A stretch of 9,716 nucleotides of DNA from Candidatus Heimdallarchaeota archaeon (GTDB taxonomy: Archaea; Asgardarchaeota; Heimdallarchaeia; JABLTI01): the NCBI GenBank assembly GCA_019894765.1, contig JAGXNT010000028.1:1-9716 (forward strand). The letters run 5' to 3'. The position numbers and the translations under genes are program-made. This document shows positions 1-5,920 of this stretch, in pieces. The first letter of the stretch is position 1. Every line of letters starts with the position of its first letter. Below the pieces are notes generated by a model. That model worked only from the letters and a program-made list of their open reading frames with translations. It was not told the DNA's origin and searched no databases.

Positions 1-20
1 GGACACCTAAAGTCAACTAC

Positions 21-34
21 TTTTTTTTAATTTT
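21..34 (+). terminator. T-rich tract at left edge, possible terminator of an upstream + gene
   Basis: A run of eight T followed shortly by four more T lies at the left edge. Archaeal termination often uses such T tracts without a hairpin, so this may end a gene lying outside the window. No gene of the preceding 20 bases can be read, so the role is only a guess. Confidence 0.25.
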
Positions 35-83
35 CAAAGACAATCTAAATTTACATAAGAGTAGCTTTACATTCTTATTGTCA

Positions 84-90
84 TATATAG
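84..90 (+). promoter_or_regulatory. TATA-like box for the glycosylasparaginase gene
   Basis: TATATAG stands in AT-rich DNA. A start site about 25 bases downstream (near 112-115) would leave a leader of about 80 bases to the preferred start at 193, or about 37 bases to the upstream GTG at 151. It is the clearest TATA match in the 5' region, but the purine-rich BRE that often precedes archaeal TATA boxes is not obvious. Confidence 0.35.
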
Positions 91-192
91 TGTTTTCTTT
101 TTCGTCAAATTTTCACCAGAAATCTGCAATTAAGAGAAAGATTCTTCTTCGTGAAAGTTTCAATCATTCTGAAATATAACCATGGTGTTTTT

Positions 193-1200
193 GTGTTGAA
201 GAACGTAGTAATTGCTGGAACCATTCGTGCGGATGAAGCGTTACCTGTTGGTATGAAGCTGCTTTTAGATGGGAAGACAGCCATTGATGCTGTGGAAGAA
301 ACCATCAAGCTTGTCGAAGACAATGAAGATGATTGGACGGTGGGATCTGGGGGATTGCCGAATCTTCTTGGGGAAGTCGAGCTTGACGCTTCAATTATGG
401 AGGGCAAAACTTTGAGGGCTGGAGCTGTTGCAGGGATTAAACGACACAAGAATCCGATATCCATAGCCCGAAAAGTCATGGAAGAAACGCCACATGTCTT
501 GCTGGTTGGGGAAGGAGCCGATCAATTTGCAGACGTCATGGGTTTTGAGCCTGCTGAATTGGTTACCGAGAGTGGTCGTGATCTACATAAAGATTTTCTC
601 GAGGGAAGAGGCATTGTTGAGAAAGGATACGATACCGAGGAATCAATGAAAGTAAAGGAAAGATACTACAAATCATTTCAAAGCATGGTGAAAGATAAGA
701 AATTGATGAAATGGTACAAACAATACACCCACAACAATCATGGAACAGTAAACATTATAGCTATAGATGTTAATGGAGATATTTGCTGTGGGGTTTCCAC
801 AAGTGGTTTGTCTTTCAAGTTTCCGGGACGAGCAGGTGATTCGCCCATCATTGGTGCTGGGAATTTCGCAGATAATCGATTTGGAGCGGCTGCTTGTGTT
901 GGGGTAGGGGAACTAGTTATTCGATTATCTATGGCCCGAGTAGCAGTGTATGAACTTTCTAAAGGAGCAACTGTTGAGGAAGCAGCAGTGAATGCTATAG
1001 AATCCATGAGGGATTTAGCACCAGATAAAGGATCAGTTTCCATTATGGTTATGGATAAAGAAGGAAATATTGCTGCAGCATGTAATTGGAAAGATTATTA
1101 CTTTTGGTTAGCAACAACAGAGAATCCTACACCAAAGAAAGTAGCGTGCATTTTTGTGGATTTAGAACAAGAAAAAATAGGCGAGGGTTATCATAGATAA
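193..1200 (+). CDS. N4-(beta-N-acetylglucosaminyl)-L-asparaginase / isoaspartyl peptidase-type Ntn hydrolase
   Basis: Glycosylasparaginase family (Asparaginase_2). The enzyme hydrolyses the GlcNAc-Asn linkage of N-glycoproteins, or related beta-aspartyl bonds, after self-cleavage before a threonine. Numbering is from the chosen start (335 aa). The N-terminal half carries the family block TVGSGG...NLLGEVELDASIM (about 49-70), then LRAGAVAGIK. The cleavage site is HGTV at 183-186, with predicted catalytic Thr185. The substrate-binding GRAGDSP follows at 212-218, then GAGNFAD and a GxGE motif. All key residues are present and the length is normal. The frame is open from GTG 151, but homologues begin at the strand NVVIA. 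A GGTG motif at 184-187 lies five bases before GTG 193 and eight before TTG 196, so I place the start at 193. There is no clear signal peptide, so the enzyme is probably cytoplasmic. The first half is visibly more G-rich than the genes to the right. Exact substrate (glyco-Asn or isoaspartyl peptide) cannot be settled from sequence alone. Confidence 0.88.
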   Translation: MLKNVVIAGTIRADEALPVGMKLLLDGKTAIDAVEETIKLVEDNEDDWTVGSGGLPNLLGEVELDASIMEGKTLRAGAVAGIKRHKNPISIARKVMEETPHVLLVGEGADQFADVMGFEPAELVTESGRDLHKDFLEGRGIVEKGYDTEESMKVKERYYKSFQSMVKDKKLMKWYKQYTHNNHGTVNIIAIDVNGDICCGVSTSGLSFKFPGRAGDSPIIGAGNFADNRFGAAACVGVGELVIRLSMARVAVYELSKGATVEEAAVNAIESMRDLAPDKGSVSIMVMDKEGNIAAACNWKDYYFWLATTENPTPKKVACIFVDLEQEKIGEGYHR

Positions 1201-1218
1201 GAGAAAAAAAGGAAAAAG

Positions 1219-1241
1219 AAAACGCTGAAAAACAGCGTTTT
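1219..1241. terminator. Hairpin terminator shared by two convergent genes
   Basis: A perfect 9-bp inverted repeat (AAAACGCTG / CAGCGTTTT) has a 5-base A loop. It sits between the stop of the + gene (1200) and the stop of the minus gene (1245). Read on the + strand the stem ends in TTTT. On the minus strand it is followed by a long pyrimidine tract, the complement of 1201-1218, rich in T. It can therefore serve both genes and fits the minus gene best. Confidence 0.7.
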
Positions 1242-1244
1242 ATA

Positions 1245-3692
1245 TTATCGTACGGGAATTTTCTTCTTTCTGATGAAAAGTACAGTAACAACAATGATTC
1301 CTATTAGAATTAATCCACCGAAAAGTAAACCAAAGATTAAACCAAAAGGTGTCGGTGGTTTAGGTTCATGTTGATACAGAATGTTCATGGAAAATATTCT
1401 AGCAGTATGATCCACAGGTCCGGAGAAAACTGCACGCCAACGAAGGTCACTACCAATTTCTGTAAAGGTATATTTAACTCCTACAGTAACAGATTCCCAA
1501 TTGACACCATCAGAGGTAAGATAGAATTCTATGCTTGTTCCAGGTGGTATATCACCAGCAAATGTAAGAGTTACGTTTTCAATGAGTTCTTCTGTATCAT
1601 CAATTGTAATTGATTGTGCTTGTGAACCAGCCACATCGAAAGCATCAGCTGCACTTCTGAAGTGACGCATAATTAGTAAGTTGGAGGTGTTTGCAATGTA
1701 TGTAAAGTCACCGTGTGTGGTTATTTGGAGAGCTCCAGTTGCATCGGGGTAATTATAGGTAACAGCAGCATTAAGGTTGCGAGCATCTATCAGAGTCGCC
1801 CCATCAATACTATCAGCACTCAGAATGTAGGGTCCGAATCCCCAAACACCCAATGAGTGATAATCAGTATAGAAACTAGTCCATTGAATATCATAGGGAT
1901 CAGTTACATTGTACATAGCCATCCAAAAACCTCCACCAAGGTAAGCGAAGTCACCATCTACATACACATCATAATGATGACTATCACGTGGCTGAGCATC
2001 GGTTAAAACAGGGGCGGTATAATCCTTCACGTTATATATCAGGAAACCGTCACCCACCGTACCAATATCATCAACGAGATACGCATGCTGCCCTTGTACC
2101 CAAATACCTTTCAAACTAGTCGTTGGAAAGAAGTTATTTGAAAGCACGGTTGGAGCTGCAGGATTAGAGACATTCACTATAGCAAAACCTACATCAAATG
2201 CAACAAATTGGATTTGACCACGAACAAATATGTCTCGTAAACCTCCACCTCCGATTCCTCCAGCGTATACTATATTGGTTGGGTCAGAAATATCGTAGAT
2301 ATAGATACTTCCACCATCCTCAATAAGATGAGCGTATCTACCATCGACATCCAGTTTTGTGATATTAACACCACCGCTGACTGTCATATTATCTAATAGA
2401 ACAGGCATACCAGGATTACCAACATCAACTGTTACTAATCCATCAGTACCGCAAGCAAGATAAGCGATATCTCCTCTAACGCGAACATCATAGACATTAA
2501 ACAGATCAAATGCGTTCGGATACGCGAAAGAGAAATCAGTCATACCAGCACCAATACCGATTGAGTAGACTCCATCATCTGTGCCAACTATTAAATCGCC
2601 ACCGTAAAGATCAAGATCCCATGCGTATGGAAGGACGATTTCAGTAATGATCACAGGAGCATTAGGAATTGTTACATCAATGACTTGCACTCCGCCATCA
2701 CCATCAGCTACATACAAGGTATCTTCTTGTATTGCTAATCTCCGAGCATTACCCGGGGTATCAATACTTCCAAGTAAAACTGGATTACTTGTATCACTAA
2801 CATCAACGATGTGAACACCAGCAGGACCATCTGCAATGTAAGCTGTTTGTCCATCAACTAAAACATCAGTAGCATTTCCAGGAGTATTCAGGTGACTAAG
2901 TTCTGTTATTGGGTCTCTTAATGAACCATCGAGTATGTAGAGCCCATCATCACTTTCAGCAGCATAGACTATTTGTCCTTCTACATCAATTCCTAGGGTC
3001 TTATTGGAATTCCATTCAAATGTTAACCAATCTAAATTATCTATGTCTTGGCCGCCTGCTAATTTAATTGAACGGAATGATGTTGACTTATAAACTGTAT
3101 AATATATCAAGTAGCCTTGTATATCAATATCAGTTACTAACCCATCAGTCTCAATAGAGTCTCTATATACAGTGCTGGCCAAAGTGTATGGATTGCTTAC
3201 ATTGTAAGAATTAATCCTTAATGTACCACCTATGAAACCAATATAAGCACCATCGCCATCCACTTTAACAGGACCGACATGGCTACTGTAATCACGAAAA
3301 CTCATTAGTTCCATATTAGCAGAATCAGAAATGTTCAATATAAGAAGTGTCTGTGCATTATAAGTTGTATTATATCCACCAACATAGGCTTTTCTTCCTT
3401 GCACATCTAAACCTCGAACAGGTTGAATTGTTGGATAAAAATCTAGGATTTCTACAGTAAAATCAAGTGCATTCCTGATCGTTCCAGTCCCCCAACCTTC
3501 AGCAGTTGTGGCACTGTCATCATTATAATTTTCATCAACAAAATCCTCAAAATAGTTTACTAGACCATTTGGGGATAGATTATTCCAGATATCATTTCCG
3601 TTTAGACCAAATGCAGTTAGTGTAAAAACATTGGTTAATGGAAAAAGAGAGAGTAGGAATAATGCGAGAATTTTTCGTTTAGCATCAATCAT
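1245..3692 (-). CDS. Membrane-anchored LVIVD-repeat beta-propeller surface protein
   Basis: 815 aa. A basic start and hydrophobic stretch (about 5-28) form a signal peptide. Next comes a short region with the TTAEGWGTG motif (62-70). About 13 LVIVD-type repeats follow (about 85-680), spaced 39-47 residues, with cores such as HIVDVSDTSNPV (294-305), VQVIDVTIPNAPV (335-347) and IYIYDISDPTNI (463-474). LVIVD repeats are predicted to fold as propeller blades, so about 13 units suggest two consecutive propellers. A separate beta-rich domain follows (about 685-775, with SDGVNWESV and GSDLRWRAVFSG). Then come a proline-rich spacer, one membrane helix (about 783-807) and the basic tail RKKKIPVR. At least eleven N-X-S/T sequons suggest an N-glycosylated ectodomain outside the cell. 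The ATG at 3692 has an SD-like AAGGGAAG eight bases upstream. The gene stands alone, divergent from the next surface-protein gene. Ligand unknown; adhesion or sugar binding is plausible but not shown. Confidence 0.85.
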   Translation of the reverse strand: MIDAKRKILALFLLSLFPLTNVFTLTAFGLNGNDIWNNLSPNGLVNYFEDFVDENYNDDSATTAEGWGTGTIRNALDFTVEILDFYPTIQPVRGLDVQGRKAYVGGYNTTYNAQTLLILNISDSANMELMSFRDYSSHVGPVKVDGDGAYIGFIGGTLRINSYNVSNPYTLASTVYRDSIETDGLVTDIDIQGYLIYYTVYKSTSFRSIKLAGGQDIDNLDWLTFEWNSNKTLGIDVEGQIVYAAESDDGLYILDGSLRDPITELSHLNTPGNATDVLVDGQTAYIADGPAGVHIVDVSDTSNPVLLGSIDTPGNARRLAIQEDTLYVADGDGGVQVIDVTIPNAPVIITEIVLPYAWDLDLYGGDLIVGTDDGVYSIGIGAGMTDFSFAYPNAFDLFNVYDVRVRGDIAYLACGTDGLVTVDVGNPGMPVLLDNMTVSGGVNITKLDVDGRYAHLIEDGGSIYIYDISDPTNIVYAGGIGGGGLRDIFVRGQIQFVAFDVGFAIVNVSNPAAPTVLSNNFFPTTSLKGIWVQGQHAYLVDDIGTVGDGFLIYNVKDYTAPVLTDAQPRDSHHYDVYVDGDFAYLGGGFWMAMYNVTDPYDIQWTSFYTDYHSLGVWGFGPYILSADSIDGATLIDARNLNAAVTYNYPDATGALQITTHGDFTYIANTSNLLIMRHFRSAADAFDVAGSQAQSITIDDTEELIENVTLTFAGDIPPGTSIEFYLTSDGVNWESVTVGVKYTFTEIGSDLRWRAVFSGPVDHTARIFSMNILYQHEPKPPTPFGLIFGLLFGGLILIGIIVVTVLFIRKKKIPVR
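1653..3440 (-). repeat. Coding region of about 13 degenerate LVIVD repeats
   Basis: Within the surface protein, units of about 42 residues recur with the pattern [LVI][YH]I[VY]D[VI]SDxxxP followed by a ...GxAYVAxxxxG strand. Core starts fall near residues 119, 164, 210, 255, 297, 339, 378, 423, 467, 507, 554, 595 and 636. The units near 210 and 378 are the most worn. The repeats have diverged in DNA, with no near-identical copies, so they are old rather than recently expanded. Confidence 0.75.
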
Positions 3693-3718
3693 AAATCATT
3701 CTTCCCTTAAAATTTTAA

Positions 3719-3730
3719 ATAAGTACTTAT
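3719..3730. promoter_or_regulatory. Perfect 12-bp palindrome near the predicted start of transcription of the LVIVD gene
   Basis: ATAAGTACTTAT is its own reverse complement. It lies about 27-38 bases before the LVIVD start codon and roughly 25 bases downstream of a TATA-like stretch on that strand, so it would cover the transcription start. A dimeric repressor could bind here. The local AT richness makes short palindromes common, so the call is tentative. Confidence 0.35.
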
Positions 3731-3743
3731 ACTCAAAAAAAAG

Positions 3744-3756
3744 ATAAAAGTATATT
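3744..3756 (-). promoter_or_regulatory. TATA-like promoter element of the LVIVD gene
   Basis: On the minus strand this reads AATATACTTTTAT. A start about 25 bases downstream (near 3720) would give a leader of about 28 bases that contains the SD-like AAGGGAAG. A second AT-rich candidate (3708-3721) would give a leaderless message, which fits less well with an SD being present. Confidence 0.4.
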
Positions 3757-3817
3757 GTATTTGAAAGACCCAAATTCCATTTTTTTTATGCCCATTTACA
3801 AAATATGTGTTTTTGTT

Positions 3818-3827
3818 GTATAAAAAA
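3818..3827 (+). promoter_or_regulatory. TATA box of the 3888 surface-protein gene
   Basis: GTATAAAAAA is a good archaeal TATA match. A start 25 or so bases downstream falls at about 3846-3852 and gives a leader of about 40 bases. It lies in the divergent region shared with the LVIVD gene, facing the other way. Confidence 0.5.
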
Positions 3828-3847
3828 CTCTATTAATGTCGCTGTAA

Positions 3848-3863
3848 ACTAGAGACATCTAGT
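3848..3863. promoter_or_regulatory. Inverted repeat at the predicted transcription start of the 3888 gene
   Basis: ACTAGA and TCTAGT are perfect inverted copies separated by GACA. The site begins about 20 bases after the TATA box and would overlap the transcription start, the usual position of an archaeal repressor operator. It could also form a small RNA hairpin at the 5' end. It is the best-placed inverted repeat in the window. Confidence 0.4.
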
Positions 3864-3887
3864 CTTTAAAGGAAAATGGTGTAAATA

Positions 3888-4766
3888 TTGAAAAAAATTA
3901 TGAAAATTTCACTTGTTATACTTATTGTAAGTTCATTTATTTTTGCTCAAAATACTCAAGGCAATTTTATAGTAAGCGTAGGTGATCAAGTCAAATTCAA
4001 AATGCTGGAATCAGAAATCTCAGTGGAATTTGGAAACTTAGCGGAATCATTCCCTGGATTCTTAGTTAATAGTACTGTTGTAGATGTGGGAACGAGCTTC
4101 AAATTAAATGTTGAAGAGATAACCTTAACAGAATTGGATTGGAATACAACAATTGGTTCAAACACAGAATTTGGGACTTGCCCACTTGCTTTTCCATATA
4201 CAACTCTTTTAATGTTCTTAGCTGGTCAAGATTTATCTATGCTTTATGATTTAGCTACTATCTATTCATCTGGAGTAATAGAGGAGAAGCATTTAGATCT
4301 ATTTTATCTTGAACCATTTGTTGATGTAGCACCAATTACTTGGACGTCATTTGAAACTATAGTTACTGATCAAACTACTCTACTTGACTCGATATTTCCA
4401 TTTCCATTTACTAGTAATGCTACATATAGCGATGATAATAATACAATGACTATCTGGTGGTATTTTGATTTATATATACTATTTTCACCTAGTCCGTTAT
4501 CAGAAATTACTTTCATGAATGATGTCACATTCACATATGATATGACTACAGGTGTTTTGCAAGAAGTATTGTTGGATTATCAATACAATGGTACTTACCT
4601 TGATTTTGAATTCATGATTGAAATGGATCAACATGTGATCCAAACAGATCAGTCTGACTTTGTTGAATTCTTAGATGAGTACAAGTGGTATTTCGTTGGT
4701 GGAGGAAGTGGATTAATCGCTTTAATACTTACAATCTCTATTATTGCTCGTGTAAGAAAGAGATGA
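3888..4766 (+). CDS. Single-pass surface protein of unknown function
   Basis: 292 aa, not recognised as a named family. A signal peptide (KKIMKISLVILIVSSFIFAQ) is followed by a beta-rich, acidic, aromatic-rich ectodomain (about 25-262) and one membrane helix (about 267-287) with the basic tail RVRKR. The ectodomain opens with VSVGDQVKFKM, a phrase resembling a recurring start in archaeal surface proteins that share this layout. It has about five N-X-S/T sequons (residues 61, 86, 177, 184, 234) and a single cysteine. I chose the TTG at 3888 because GGTG (3878-3881) lies six bases before it; an ATG at 3900 would lack a well-spaced SD. It is divergent from the LVIVD gene and may share regulation through the intergenic inverted repeats. 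A cell-envelope role is inferred only from topology. It could equally be a lineage-specific receptor or envelope component. Confidence 0.75.
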   Translation: MKKIMKISLVILIVSSFIFAQNTQGNFIVSVGDQVKFKMLESEISVEFGNLAESFPGFLVNSTVVDVGTSFKLNVEEITLTELDWNTTIGSNTEFGTCPLAFPYTTLLMFLAGQDLSMLYDLATIYSSGVIEEKHLDLFYLEPFVDVAPITWTSFETIVTDQTTLLDSIFPFPFTSNATYSDDNNTMTIWWYFDLYILFSPSPLSEITFMNDVTFTYDMTTGVLQEVLLDYQYNGTYLDFEFMIEMDQHVIQTDQSDFVEFLDEYKWYFVGGGSGLIALILTISIIARVRKR

Positions 4767-4801
4767 TTAATCAATTCTATAATTGGAGCTCATAGAGCTT
4801 C

Positions 4802-4819
4802 ATTATTTCTTTTTTAAAG
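4802..4819 (+). promoter_or_regulatory. T tract ending the 3888 gene, merging into a TATA-like element for the next gene
   Basis: A run of mostly T (4802-4816) fits an archaeal terminator after the stop at 4766. Its end, TTTTTTAAAG (4810-4819), can also be read as a TATA box. A start site about 25 bases on would give a very short leader carrying the SD at 4842-4851. Both readings rest on composition only. Confidence 0.35.
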
Positions 4820-4858
4820 TGAATCAATTCTACAAAAACAAAAGAAGAAGGATTTTTA

Positions 4859-4873
4859 ATGTCAAGATATTAA
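4859..4873 (+). promoter_or_regulatory. Four-codon leader ORF with its own SD just before the PUA/EVE-like gene
   Basis: The best SD in this stretch (AAGAAGAAGGA, 4841-4851) is seven bases from the ATG at 4859. That frame codes only Met-Ser-Arg-Tyr before TAA at 4871-4873. The start of the following gene (4879) is five bases after that stop and in another frame. This looks like a mini-ORF with reinitiation. A single-base error in the assembly is the other explanation. Confidence 0.4.
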
Positions 4874-4878
4874 TCTTA

Positions 4879-5412
4879 ATGAGAGATTCCTTCGGGGTGT
4901 TAAAGATTAGTTTAGGTGAATATACAGGAAAAGATTTCCGAGCGTTCATTGTTAAAATCTCTGGAACAGAAGAGAAAATGTTTGCTGAAGACATAGTTAT
5001 GATTGGTTGGTCGAAAGCAGACGGTTTACTTGATGAAAGCTTGACGAAGGATGATTTTCGAGAAATTGTCCACAAAGAGTATTTTCCAAAGGAAGAAAAT
5101 AAACGACGTGCAGGACAAGTCGCAGGAGATTTGTGGCGATTTATTCGTGAAATGGATGTTGAGCACTACGTTTTAGTTCCTACCAAAAAAGGATTCTATA
5201 TTGGAAAAGTTGCTGGCCCTGCAACTTACAATGAAATGAGGATTTTCAATGATACCGCTTATCAGAGAAAAGTCCAATGGCTACACAACAAGGAACCAAT
5301 TACTTTAGAGAAAACACCAGAAGATGTGCAGAAGAGACTCAAATCTGTTCAAGCAGTGATCGATGCAAGTGACCTGTACCAGGAAATTGAGTTCGCAATA
5401 AGGATTTCATGA
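4879..5412 (+). CDS. Standalone PUA/EVE-like domain protein related to the N-terminal domain of Mrr-type restriction proteins
   Basis: 177 aa from the ATG at 4879. The pattern matches the PUA/EVE-like domain that often precedes an Mrr-type nuclease in modification-dependent restriction systems: FGVLKISLG at the start, IGWSK (42-46), AGQVAGDLWRFIREM (about 78-92), then HYVLVPTKKGFYIGKVAG (96-113) and RKVQWL (130-135). In known systems such domains read modified bases in DNA or RNA. No nuclease, ATPase or methylase domain is attached: the protein ends about 40 residues after the RKVQWL strand. The frame is open upstream to a TTG at 4783, but those 32 residues (Lys/Phe-rich) precede the domain and overlap promoter-like DNA, so I reject the longer form. 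The gene follows the 3888 gene by 112 bases, with its own likely promoter, and its stop overlaps the stop of the convergent gene. Role inferred: reader of modified nucleic acid or an orphan defence remnant. The family call is from motif memory, not a search. Confidence 0.6.
   Translation: MRDSFGVLKISLGEYTGKDFRAFIVKISGTEEKMFAEDIVMIGWSKADGLLDESLTKDDFREIVHKEYFPKEENKRRAGQVAGDLWRFIREMDVEHYVLVPTKKGFYIGKVAGPATYNEMRIFNDTAYQRKVQWLHNKEPITLEKTPEDVQKRLKSVQAVIDASDLYQEIEFAIRIS
5407..5412. other. Overlapping stop codons of two convergent genes in a TCATGA palindrome
   Basis: The + gene stops with TGA at 5410-5412. The minus gene stops with TGA on its own strand at 5409-5407. Together they form the palindrome TCATGA. 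There is no intergenic space, so any terminator of either gene must lie inside the other gene. Confidence 0.85.
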
Positions 5413-5907
5413 ACTAATATTCGGATTCTTTTTTCCCGTGAAATTCACTACCAAGATGACTCCTAGTAACGCGCCAGCAATTGCGATATTAATAATCATA
5501 TTTGTTGTAAATTCTAGACCAGCTTCTACAGTATAAGAAATTGTAGCGGTATTCGTTGTGCTAGGATTATAAAAGACAATGTAGAATGTATCAGTCCAAG
5601 TAGTAGTAAACTCTGTCGAAAAGGTTTCCGTGATATCATCATATGATCTCTCGTAATATAATCGTTCAATATAATTTTCAGAATCGAAAATGTAAATGTC
5701 AATTGTCCCACTAGTAACAGTAACTGAGAATGCAACGGAATCATCATCATGTAATTTGACTGAAACAGCTTCTTCTTCAAGCGGAACTAATGTCACTGTA
5801 TCAGAGATAACCGCATTAGTTACCAAACTTGTAGTGCTAATCATAACCACGAGGAAAAAGATTAATCCCATGAAATTTAACCAGAGTTTTTTTGTTTTTC
5901 TTATCAA
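5407..5907 (-). CDS. Small secreted or membrane-anchored beta-sandwich protein (GOLD-like architecture)
   Basis: 166 aa from a TTG at 5907, preceded at seven bases by a full AGGAGG (5915-5920). The frame is open to 5943, but that extension lies within the upstream gene and lacks an SD. An N-terminal hydrophobic segment (about 9-32) is a signal peptide or anchor. The ectodomain (about 35-130) is rich in Thr, Ser and beta strands, with VAFSVTVTSGTIDIYIFD (58-75) and TWTDTFYIVFYN (103-114). A second hydrophobic helix (about 136-155) leads to the tail TGKKNPNISS. The strand pattern, with a soft 'xFxVTxGxIDIYIFD...TFYIVFYN' rhythm, resembles GOLD-like or similar small archaeal beta-sandwich domains; no catalytic residues are seen. 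It is the second gene of an operon, 11 bases after the stop of the zinc-motif gene, so the two are likely made together. GOLD-like is a structural guess and unproven. Confidence 0.65.
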   Translation of the reverse strand: MIRKTKKLWLNFMGLIFFLVVMISTTSLVTNAVISDTVTLVPLEEEAVSVKLHDDDSVAFSVTVTSGTIDIYIFDSENYIERLYYERSYDDITETFSTEFTTTWTDTFYIVFYNPSTTNTATISYTVEAGLEFTTNMIINIAIAGALLGVILVVNFTGKKNPNISS

Positions 5908-5914
5908 CTTGATT

Positions 5915-5920
5915 CCTCCT
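5915..5920 (-). promoter_or_regulatory. Strong SD overlapping the upstream stop codon
   Basis: AGGAGG on the minus strand, seven bases from TTG 5907, shares two bases with the TAG stop of the zinc-motif gene (5921-5919). It fixes the start of the downstream gene and suggests coupled translation. It is among the strongest SDs in the window and compensates for a TTG start. Confidence 0.8.

Noticed and set aside
182..199. A five-codon ORF, ATG GTG TTT TTG TGT TGA, overlapping the proposed start of the glycosylasparaginase.
   Set aside because: It has no SD of its own and its ATG overlaps the GGTG motif that better serves GTG 193. It is probably chance.
738..1043. Minus-strand open frame of 101 codons inside the glycosylasparaginase gene.
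   Set aside because: It is the shadow of a well-supported family gene on the other strand, with no SD or promoter and low-complexity composition.
4772..4785. Small inverted repeat CAATT-CTAT-AATTG after the 3888 gene as a terminator hairpin.
   Set aside because: A five-pair AT-rich stem is too weak; the T tract at 4802-4816 is a better candidate.
4783..4878. Possible 32-residue N-terminal extension of the PUA/EVE-like protein from TTG 4783.
   Set aside because: It has no SD, overlaps a T tract and promoter-like DNA, and precedes the natural start of the domain.
5407..5440. Lysines in the tail (TGKKNPNISS) of the beta-sandwich protein as a p24-like dilysine retrieval signal.
   Set aside because: The lysines are not at the -3/-4 or -3/-5 positions needed, and archaea have no known COPI sorting. 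They are more simply positive-inside charges after a membrane helix.
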